Source: Bacteroidia bacterium (GTDB lineage Bacteria > Bacteroidota > Bacteroidia > JABEUT01). From it: 11,476 bases of DNA. The stretch's first letter is position 1, and every line of letters begins with the position of its first letter. The position numbers and the translations under genes are program-made. The stretch spans positions 1 through 11,476 of the forward strand of contig JABEUT010000249.1 of assembly GCA_013044305.1 (NCBI GenBank), read 5' to 3'. This document shows positions 1 through 5,442 of this stretch, piece after piece. The notes under the pieces were generated by a model, which searched no databases, was not told the origin of the DNA, and saw only the letters and a list, made by a program, of their open reading frames with translations.

Positions 1-666
1 GGTTTGTGTGGGAATGGTGGATGGAAGTACCTGAAACGTAGCTCCGTCGTCTGTTGATTTAAAAATACCTCCGCCGAGCATAGCGGTGCTGAAACCTTCA
101 CCACCCGAATATAATGAAAAGCCTTCCCCTGTTCCGCAATAAATATTGCCATTGGCATCCTGGGCAAGGCAGCAGGCTTCGAGCGACAACAGATTGTCAT
201 TTACTGGCGACCATGAGGCTCCGGCATCGGTGCTTTTCCATATTCCTCCGGAAACGGCAGCGGCAAACATGGTGTTGCCCGAAGGGTCGTTCTTGTCAAA
301 GAGGATGGCGCGTGTTCTTCCGCCTACGTTGGTTGGACCCATGCTTGACCAGTTCAATCCCAGCCCTCCGGCGGTGGCCCTGTGCGAATTATTATAGTTT
401 TGCAGTGCAAGCTCTGCCTTTGCCATGGCGGCATAGTCCATCTTCCCCGTTACGTTATTTTTGCGGGCGTTGAAAAAATACTGCTCCATACCGAGCGCCT
501 CCCTGCCGTCATCGTTTTTGTCGGCTTCCTTATTAATTGCTGCCCTGTATAATCGTGTGTTCAGTGTCTTGTGCAGGTATATGCCTGCGGCAGAAAGGAC
601 AATAGCCGCAATTACGGAATACTTCAGGGGCTTTATTACGGATGATTTAGTATTGTTTTTTTTCAT
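1..666 (-). CDS. Asp-box (BNR/VPS10-like) secreted or surface protein, N-terminal part only
   Basis: Partial gene: 222 codons are open from an ATG at 666 to the left edge, so the C-terminus is missing. Residues 1-12 are basic and polar, then a hydrophobic segment (about 16-31) acts as signal peptide or anchor; no clear cleavage site or lipobox is visible. A polar, probably helical linker (about 35-100) leads into a beta-propeller that begins at WSSMGPTNVGGRTRAI (about 106-121). Two Asp-box motifs (S-x-D-x-G-x-x-W/F) are visible: STDAGASW at 145-152 and STDDGATF at 204-211. Such propellers in Bacteroidota are usually large extracellular proteins, often with a C-terminal type IX secretion signal; that end lies outside the window, so cargo status is inference. 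Substrate and binding partner are unknown, and a sialidase role should not be assumed. It lies 76 bp downstream of lipA on the same strand and has its own -7 box. Confidence 0.85.
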   Translation of the reverse strand, partial: MKKNNTKSSVIKPLKYSVIAAIVLSAAGIYLHKTLNTRLYRAAINKEADKNDDGREALGMEQYFFNARKNNVTGKMDYAAMAKAELALQNYNNSHRATAGGLGLNWSSMGPTNVGGRTRAILFDKNDPSGNTMFAAAVSGGIWKSTDAGASWSPVNDNLLSLEACCLAQDANGNIYCGTGEGFSLYSGGEGFSTAMLGGGIFKSTDDGATFQVLPSTIPTQT

Positions 667-694
667 ACCATGATTTGGTTTTTGCTTTGTTTCA

Positions 695-702
695 CAAATG
701 TA
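695..702 (-). promoter_or_regulatory. -7 promoter element of the Asp-box protein gene
   Basis: On the minus strand this reads TACATTTG, a full match to the Bacteroidota -7 consensus TAnnTTTG. It lies 28 bp upstream of the ATG at 666, giving a leader of roughly 20-25 nt. No convincing TTG -33 box is seen at the expected spacing of about 20 bp, so only the -7 half is supported. Confidence 0.5.
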
Positions 703-742
703 TAAATTTATTCTCGAATCGGGGTGAAATATTAAAGATTTG

Positions 743-1639
743 TTAAATCAAATGTTTTTCGGCGTGGTAAGATGACCTTACAAGCGGCCCGCTTTCCACG
801 TAGCGGAACCCTTTTTCAAGGGCTGCCGTTTTAAGCTCTGCGAAATAGTCGGGGTGAAGGAATTCCTGAACAGGCAGGTGTTCGGGGCTCGGCTGCAGGT
901 ATTGCCCTATGGTGAGTATATCGCAGCCTGCCTTGCGGAGGTCGTCCATGGTTTGCAACACCTCTTCGCGCGTTTCACCAAGCCCCAGCATTACTCCCGA
1001 CTTGGTCCTCATGCCTGCTTCCTTCAGCAGGGTGAGGGTTTTCAGGCTTTGATCGTACTTTGCCTGTACACGAACCTGTTTTGTAAGCCTTCTTACCGTT
1101 TCAAGGTTATGCGATACTATTTCTGGATGAACCCCGACAATTTTTGAAATACAATCCCAATCCGCTTTAAAATCGGGGATAAGGGTTTCCATGGTTGTTC
1201 CCGGGCACTTTCTTCTGATTGCTTTAACGGTTTCAGCCCAAATTCCGGCGCCTCCGTCGGGCAGGTCGTCCCTGTCAACCGAAGTAAGCACACAATGTTT
1301 TACATGCATTAGCTTTACGGCGTCGGCTACTCTTTCCGGCTCATTCAGGTCTGCCGGCAGCGGACGTCCTGTTTTTACGGCGCAAAAGCCGCAGGAGCGG
1401 GTGCAAATGTTGCCCAATATCATAAATGTAGCCGTGCCTGCTCCCCAGCATTCCCCCATATTGGGGCAGTTGCCGCTCTGGCAGATGGTATGCAGCCTGT
1501 GGTTATCTACGGCGCTGCGTACCTGAAGATAGTTGGCTCCGGATGGCAGTTTAACGCGCAGCCATGAAGGCTTTCTGGAGGGCCACTGGGTTTCGGCAAC
1601 AGTACCTTCCTGTTGGCTGTTGGTTGTAGAATTGGTCAT
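743..1639 (-). CDS. lipA: Lipoyl synthase (radical SAM)
   Basis: LipA inserts two sulfur atoms at C6 and C8 of octanoyl groups on lipoyl-domain proteins (pyruvate and 2-oxoglutarate dehydrogenases, glycine cleavage H protein). It is cytoplasmic and uses two [4Fe-4S] clusters. All signature residues are visible. The auxiliary-cluster motif CX4CX5C is C53, C58 and C64 (CQSGNCPNMGEC). The radical-SAM motif CX3CX2C is C79, C83 and C86 (CTRSCGFC). The C-terminal RSSYHA motif at 288-293 supplies the serine ligand of the auxiliary cluster. At 298 residues it is full length for the family. The ATG at 1639 leaves a short N-terminal extension of about 20 Ser/Thr/Gln-rich residues that is not conserved in the family as I know it. 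It follows a secreted hypothetical gene after a 38-bp gap and is probably cotranscribed with it from the promoter near 2464-2471. No lipB or octanoyltransferase is nearby. Confidence 0.97.
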   Translation of the reverse strand: MTNSTTNSQQEGTVAETQWPSRKPSWLRVKLPSGANYLQVRSAVDNHRLHTICQSGNCPNMGECWGAGTATFMILGNICTRSCGFCAVKTGRPLPADLNEPERVADAVKLMHVKHCVLTSVDRDDLPDGGAGIWAETVKAIRRKCPGTTMETLIPDFKADWDCISKIVGVHPEIVSHNLETVRRLTKQVRVQAKYDQSLKTLTLLKEAGMRTKSGVMLGLGETREEVLQTMDDLRKAGCDILTIGQYLQPSPEHLPVQEFLHPDYFAELKTAALEKGFRYVESGPLVRSSYHAEKHLI

Positions 1640-1677
1640 AAGTGGGTGTAAGGATGCTTAATTGTTGACGGTCTTTA

Positions 1678-2439
1678 TCAGTACCAGCGTTTCCCGAATC
1701 CGAAGCTGATGTACAGATTCACGAAAACCTGATTGTTTTTTACATAGGCCATAATTGGAATAACTGCAGGATACACGTCAACTATGATGCCTGTTTCAAT
1801 TTCCTTCAGGGTATTGTATTTGTTGGCATAATCGAAATTAAGCCCCAGCTTGGCGTAGCCGCCCGGGTATAGCCTCAACTGATTCAGCCCGTCGAAGAAT
1901 GAGGCTCCTCCGTATATGTTGGAAGGGTTGTCCACTGTAGGGTCGTACTGGGCGGAATAAGGAATCTGTTCTGAATTTGCCGGTATTATCTCAAGCCATA
2001 CCGGTTTAACTGCCGCAATGGAGGCTCCGGCCGAATATACGGCATCTACTTCCACACATCGCAGGTTGTTTTTCCTGAACAACCTCCTGTTCATCCCCGT
2101 ACCGAAGCGGAATACCTGCATGCTGTTCAGTTTTCCGAAATAATAACTCTTGGCGTCGGGGTAGGCGCTGTTTTGAATTTTTACCTGCCGCGGGCTGCTC
2201 ATGTTGGCCGTTTGCACTTCCCAGAACCATAATTTATATATAGACAATATTTTGGCTTTTTCGAAAAACAAACCCCAGCCGTTGGAGTGCAGAAACGCCC
2301 CGCCGAGCGCCTGACCGCTGTATACCACATTCTGGTCCTTATCGTTCTGAAGCTGCGTGAGTATGTTCTGCGCACCGAGCGAACCGGATAAAAAAACTAA
2401 AGAAATAAGGCCTGAAAAAAATATCTTTTGCGCTTTCAT
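1678..2439 (-). CDS. Secreted hypothetical protein, possible small outer-membrane beta-barrel
   Basis: I do not recognise a named family. The 253-residue product begins with a clear signal peptide (about 1-23, basic start, hydrophobic core, G-A before Q24). The mature part is rich in aromatic, glycine and alternating hydrophobic residues, with segments such as YAKLGLNFDY and VFVNLYISFGFGKRWY. It ends in an aromatic residue, as outer-membrane barrel strands recognised by the BAM complex usually do. This fits an eight- to ten-strand outer-membrane protein, but that is inference from composition. The gene is first in a probable two-gene unit with lipA (38-bp gap) and diverges from the OsmC-family gene. 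Its link to lipoate synthesis, if any, is unexplained and may simply reflect conserved neighbourhood. Start choice: the ATG at 2439 directly precedes the signal peptide and lies downstream of a -7 box. Confidence 0.8.
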   Translation of the reverse strand: MKAQKIFFSGLISLVFLSGSLGAQNILTQLQNDKDQNVVYSGQALGGAFLHSNGWGLFFEKAKILSIYKLWFWEVQTANMSSPRQVKIQNSAYPDAKSYYFGKLNSMQVFRFGTGMNRRLFRKNNLRCVEVDAVYSAGASIAAVKPVWLEIIPANSEQIPYSAQYDPTVDNPSNIYGGASFFDGLNQLRLYPGGYAKLGLNFDYANKYNTLKEIETGIIVDVYPAVIPIMAYVKNNQVFVNLYISFGFGKRWY

Positions 2440-2458
2440 CCGCTATATCCTATTTTTG
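2427..2458 (+). promoter_or_regulatory. Promoter of the OsmC-family gene
   Basis: A TTTG at 2427-2430 (-33 element) is followed after exactly 20 bp by TATTTTTG at 2451-2458, a full match to the -7 consensus TAnnTTTG. Spacing and both boxes fit the Bacteroidota housekeeping promoter. Transcription would start near 2464, giving a leader of about 30 nt before the ATG at 2495. The -33 box lies inside the first codons of the divergent gene that starts at 2439. Confidence 0.6.
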
Positions 2459-2463
2459 TACTG

Positions 2464-2471
2464 CAAAGCTA
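2464..2471 (-). promoter_or_regulatory. -7 promoter element of the secreted protein-lipA unit
   Basis: On the minus strand this reads TAGCTTTG followed by C, a full TAnnTTTGY match 24 bp upstream of the ATG at 2439. The expected -33 TTG is not clear at normal spacing; the nearest TTG is only 14 bp away. Predicted transcription starts for this promoter (about 2458) and the opposing one (about 2464) would make the two transcripts overlap slightly at their 5' ends. Confidence 0.45.
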
Positions 2472-2494
2472 ATAAATAAATAGCACAATCTGAC

Positions 2495-2971
2495 ATGAGC
2501 ACATCAAAAGTAAAATACGCGGGCGATTTGCGCACCGAAGCGGTTCATCTGGCTTCCGGCAAAACAATAATCACCGACGCTCCGGTGGATAACCACGGAA
2601 AAGGGCAGGCTTTTTCACCCACTGACCTGCTGTGCACCTGCCTCGCCTCCTGCATGCTTACCCTTATGGGTATTGCAACGGATACATACAACAGGGCGGC
2701 CGCAGGGCGGCAGAGCGGAACAGAAAAGCACAACCCTTTGAATATTGACGGAGCCCTGGCCGAGGTAACAAAAATAATGGCTTCAAATCCGAGAAGGGTG
2801 GGCGAGATTCAAATTATTATTACCATGCCTCCTGTCAGCTATACCGCAAAAGAGAAGCAGATACTGGAAAATGCGGCAAGAACCTGTCCGGTGGCCATGA
2901 GCATCAACCCATCCATTGTTCTGAAAGTGGAATTCATTTATCCGGCGGAGACACAGAATACTTCTTCATGA
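2495..2971 (+). CDS. OsmC/Ohr-family protein (thiol peroxidase-like)
   Basis: OsmC-family proteins are cytoplasmic dimers that reduce organic hydroperoxides with a pair of cysteines. The 158-residue product has the expected layout: an N-terminal beta region, the motif FSPTDLLCTCLASCMLTL carrying C47, C49 and C53, and the second conserved cysteine C131 in TCPVAMSIN. C53 and C131 match the family's catalytic pair in position, so an active peroxidase is plausible. C47 and C49 are extra. The segment between the first helix and the strand LAEVTKIM holds a polar stretch of about 15 residues (roughly 67-82, GRQSGTEKHN) that looks like an insertion compared with YhfA/OsmC-type proteins I know. The ATG at 2495 is preceded by a near-perfect promoter and the gene diverges from the lipA unit. 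DUF4197 starts 61 bp downstream. Physiological substrate and subfamily (OsmC, Ohr or YhfA-like) cannot be fixed from sequence alone. Confidence 0.92.
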   Translation: MSTSKVKYAGDLRTEAVHLASGKTIITDAPVDNHGKGQAFSPTDLLCTCLASCMLTLMGIATDTYNRAAAGRQSGTEKHNPLNIDGALAEVTKIMASNPRRVGEIQIIITMPPVSYTAKEKQILENAARTCPVAMSINPSIVLKVEFIYPAETQNTSS

Positions 2972-3032
2972 TTTATTCATTTAGCATACCTAATATTGCA
3001 TTCAGTATAACCAAGCGCAAAAAATCCAAACC

Positions 3033-3794
3033 ATGAAAATTATTTATATTTTATTATTGCCTTTCGTGTTCGGCGCCTCCTTGTCATACGCGCAGTTTTC
3101 TTTTCCAAAGTCGCTTAATGATGCCAAGAAGGACTTAAGTTCTGCCGAAGGCAAAAAACAAGGCGGCTTGAGCAGCGAGGAGGTGGCATAAGGCTTGAAA
3201 GACGCATTAAGCGTGGGTGCGAATAACGCAGGAACTTCCGCCTCAAAAACCGACGGATTCTTTAAAGATTCACTGATAAAGATTCACTTTCCGCCCGACG
3301 CCGAAAAAGTTAAAAACACCGCTTTGAAGCTTGGAATGCAGAAACAGGTTGATGATTTTGTTCTCTCCATGAACCGTGCCGCCGAAAAGGCATCGGTAAA
3401 AGCCGCACCGGTGTTCGTAAATGCCATTACATCCATGAATATTGACGATGCCATGAAGATACTGAATGGCCCTGACAACGCCGCCACCCAATACCTGCAG
3501 GGCAAAACACAGCAGCAGCTTCACGATGACTTTTTGCCGATTGTAAAAAGCGCCTGCGACAGTGTGGAAGTAACAAAATACTGGACGCCGTTGGCCAATG
3601 CCTATAACAAAACCACCTTTTTCACAGGCGACCCAAAGGTGAATACCGATCTGAATGAGTATGTAACGCAGCAAGCGCTTAAAGGCTTGTTCGTACTGCT
3701 TGCGGGCGAAGAACTGAAGATACGGAAGAATCCGGCGGCGAGGGTTGACGACCTTTTGAAGAAGGTGTTCGGCAGCCTTGACAATAAGCAGTAA
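3033..3794 (+). pseudogene. DUF4197 secreted protein interrupted by an in-frame TAA at codon 53
   Basis: Read from the ATG at 3033, the frame encodes a signal peptide (about 1-20, ending S-Y-A before Q21), a short linker, and the start of the conserved domain (LSSEEVA). It then meets TAA at 3189-3191, and the rest of the DUF4197 domain continues in the same frame to 3794. Without the stop the product would be about 253 residues, the usual family length. Family hallmarks after the stop are intact: SKTDGFF, ILNGPDNAATQYL, KYWTPLANAYN, LNEYVTQQALKGLF and IRKNPAARVDDLLKKVFG. A TTG at 3195 could start a 199-residue fragment, but it would lack the export signal and the first conserved helix, so I do not favour it. 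One base change from CAA, AAA or TCA would make the stop, and no frameshift is present. Other genes here end in TAA, so codon reassignment is unlikely. DUF4197 function is unknown. Confidence 0.85.
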
Positions 3795-3810
3795 GAGGCG
3801 GGAGATAAAA

Positions 3811-3841
3811 AATGAATTCCATTGATTCAATGGAATTCATT
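3811..3841. terminator. Hairpin terminator between convergent genes
   Basis: A perfect 14-bp inverted repeat (AATGAATTCCATTG, loop ATT, then its complement) lies 17 bp past the DUF4197 stop and 20 bp past the stop of the minus-strand lipoprotein. On the minus strand it runs into six consecutive T (TTTTTTATC), the classic intrinsic terminator form. On the plus strand the tail is A/T mixed, so termination there would be weaker. It probably serves both convergent transcripts. Confidence 0.7.
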
Positions 3842-3861
3842 ACAAATAAATTTTATGCAGC

Positions 3862-4011
3862 TTAACCCCGTGAATGGTATTGGGTAATGGTGGAATGAGA
3901 ATCAATTCTCGAATCCTGGTAAGCGGCACAATGCGAACTCGATTTGCAGGCTGTGAGGAATGCAAGTGCGGCGATTACGGCGAGGCATAATCCAAAAGAA
4001 ATCTTTTTCAT
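3862..4011 (-). CDS. Small lipoprotein, 49 residues
   Basis: A short gene of 50 codons including TAA starts at the ATG at 4011. The product opens with a lipoprotein signal peptide (MKKISFGLCLAVIAALAF) and a lipobox L-T-A-C with the lipidated cysteine at 22. Mature protein would be only 28 residues: K-S-S-S-H-C-A-A-Y, then a polar tail rich in Ser, His, Thr and Gln ending S-R-G. C28 in the C-A-A-Y stretch recalls small Bacteroidota lipoproteins with a C-P-A-Y motif; this is from memory and is not a database match. The gene is supported by a -33/-7 promoter at optimal spacing upstream and a strong hairpin terminator downstream, so it is a single-gene unit. Function is unknown; it is too small to be an enzyme and could be a membrane-associated peptide or a cofactor or metal-binding peptide. 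Confidence 0.75.
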   Translation of the reverse strand: MKKISFGLCLAVIAALAFLTACKSSSHCAAYQDSRIDSHSTITQYHSRG

Positions 4012-4047
4012 CAGTATTTAATTAATTGATATTGATTTGAAAGGTTG

Positions 4048-4078
4048 CAAATATAAAGCATTAATAAATTACTGTCAA
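4048..4078 (-). promoter_or_regulatory. Promoter of the 49-residue lipoprotein gene
   Basis: On the minus strand TTG (4078-4076, within ATTG) is followed by exactly 20 bp and then TATATTTG (4055-4048) plus C, a full match to the Bacteroidota promoter. Transcription would start near 4042, giving a leader of about 30 nt before the ATG at 4011. This is the best two-box promoter on the minus strand of this window. Confidence 0.65.
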
Positions 4079-4101
4079 TGATAATTTTATAGAAATTATC
4101 A
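4079..4101 (-). terminator. AT-rich hairpin downstream of the dihydroorotase-like gene (possible terminator or operator)
   Basis: A perfect 9-bp inverted repeat, TGATAATTT and AAATTATCA, with a 5-base loop lies about 63 bp past the stop codon at 4164. It abuts the -33 box of the lipoprotein promoter at 4076-4078. Its position fits a terminator for the upstream minus-strand operon, but it has no T-run and a weak AT stem. A protein-binding site over the downstream promoter is equally possible. Confidence 0.35.
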
Positions 4102-4163
4102 ACATTTTCCCTAAATTGTTAATAGGCACTTTGCGGGCAATATTTCAGGCAGTAAACAGGCCG

Positions 4164-5432
4164 TCAGGCTGGTTCGGCAAAGTACTGTCCGTTATTGATG
4201 ATTGCCACAGCCTTTCCTTTAAGGCGTTTGCCCGCAAACGGAGTGTTTTTTGAGGTAGATTGAATGCGTTTTTCTTCCAATATCCATTCCATACCGGGTG
4301 AAAAGGCGGTTAGGTTTGCTTTCTCGCCCTCCTTTATTACCGGCAGGGGCAGTCCGAGAATGCAGCGAGGGGTCAGGGCTATTTTTTCAATTATCTGTGC
4401 GGTGGACAGCCCGCTGTGCATGTTTATAAGGGGGTAAAGTGTCTGAATACCGATCATGCCGGGGGCGGCAAGGTCAAATTCCAGCTTTTTGTTCTCTTCG
4501 TCTTCGGGGCGGTGGTCGCTGCAAATTACATCTATGGTGCCGTCATGCAGGGCATTTTTCAAGGCCTTTATATCTTCTTTCGATCGTAAGGGCGGATTTA
4601 CCTTGCAGAATGTGTCAAAATCGAGCAGCGCCGAATCGTCCAGGGCCAGGCTATAGGCGTTTACCGATGCAGTTACCTGCAGTCCGCGTTTTTTTGAGTT
4701 CCGCAACAGCTCAACGCTGCCGGCTGTTGATATGGAACGAATATGCAGCCGCGTTTCCGTCTGATTTGCGAGAAATAAATCACGGACTAGCATTATTTCT
4801 TCAGCCACCGCGGGTTCTCCTTTTACGCCCATCAGCACGCTTGTTTTGCCTTCGTTTACAAAACTGCCGGGCGAAATGGTGCAGTCGTTGCAACGGCTTA
4901 TTACCAATCCGCCGAAGCTCTTGGCATAGAGCAGGGCGCGGTATAGCAGGCCGGAGTTCATAACAGGATTGGTGTCGTCGGTAAAAGCCACGGCGCCCGA
5001 CAGTTTCATGTCGTACATTTCGGAAAGCTCCTTGCCTTCCATCTTGTGCGAAAGGGCGCCTACAGGATAAACATCAACAATTTTTCCTGAAACCTTGCCC
5101 GCAATATATTCCACCTGCGATTTGGAGTGTACCGGCGGGTGGGTTGCCGGCGACAGGGCTACTCCTGTAAATCCGCCCGAAGCGGCCGCCCTGATGCCCG
5201 ACTGCAGATCTTCCTTATACTCGTAACCGGGGTCGCAAAAATTTGCCTGCATATCAAACCAGCCGGGAGATACATGCAGGTCGTCGGCTTCCACGATCTT
5301 CTTTATTCCGGTTGAGCCGATTGATTTTTTAATACCCTTTATTATCCCGTCTTCAATGAGCAGGTCGGCCGTTTTACCGTTGTGTGGTGAGCGCTTGTCC
5401 TCAATTTTCGCCGATTTGATCAATATTCTCAT
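4164..5432 (-). CDS. Dihydroorotase-like protein lacking metal-binding residues (pseudo-DHOase)
   Basis: Class I dihydroorotase/amidohydrolase fold, 422 residues, full length. Family landmarks are clear: PGWFDMQANFCDPGYEYKED (57-76), ASGGFTGV (84-91), AFTDDTNPV (149-157), HIRSIST (230-236), VNPPLR (278-283), and CSDHRPED (304-311). The catalytic metal site is destroyed. The D-x-H-x-H-x-R motif reads D60-M-Q62-A-N64-F-C66. The family's later histidine ligands are R180 (in VISRCND) and S233 (normally H-x-x-H-x-S). The aspartates at 152/153 and D306 remain. With all four histidines gone it should not hydrolyse dihydroorotate. Non-catalytic DHOase homologues are known as structural partners of aspartate transcarbamoylase (PyrC' with PyrB in Pseudomonas), so a scaffold role is possible, though no pyrB is in view. 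It starts 10 bp after the BatA-like gene, so the two are almost surely cotranscribed. Automatic annotation as active PyrC would be misleading. Confidence 0.9.
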   Translation of the reverse strand: MRILIKSAKIEDKRSPHNGKTADLLIEDGIIKGIKKSIGSTGIKKIVEADDLHVSPGWFDMQANFCDPGYEYKEDLQSGIRAAASGGFTGVALSPATHPPVHSKSQVEYIAGKVSGKIVDVYPVGALSHKMEGKELSEMYDMKLSGAVAFTDDTNPVMNSGLLYRALLYAKSFGGLVISRCNDCTISPGSFVNEGKTSVLMGVKGEPAVAEEIMLVRDLFLANQTETRLHIRSISTAGSVELLRNSKKRGLQVTASVNAYSLALDDSALLDFDTFCKVNPPLRSKEDIKALKNALHDGTIDVICSDHRPEDEENKKLEFDLAAPGMIGIQTLYPLINMHSGLSTAQIIEKIALTPRCILGLPLPVIKEGEKANLTAFSPGMEWILEEKRIQSTSKNTPFAGKRLKGKAVAIINNGQYFAEPA

Positions 5433-5442
5433 ATATGTTTTT

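Noticed and set aside
114..673. Plus-strand open frames of 70-119 codons
   Set aside because: They lie antisense to the Asp-box protein gene, whose frame shows a hydrophobic leader and two Asp-box motifs; the plus frames give low-complexity Arg/Ser/Leu-rich peptides with no domain.
3195..3794. DUF4197 as a normal 199-residue gene starting at TTG 3195
   Set aside because: This start omits a good signal peptide and the first conserved residues of the domain, which are present in frame upstream of the TAA.
3270..3830. Minus-strand open frame of 186 codons opposite DUF4197
   Set aside because: The plus strand carries the conserved DUF4197 domain in a single frame. The antisense frame has no recognisable motif and starts inside the terminator hairpin.
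4164..5432. Calling this gene pyrC or an active dihydroorotase
   Set aside because: All four histidine metal ligands are replaced, so the catalytic name is not supported despite overall similarity.
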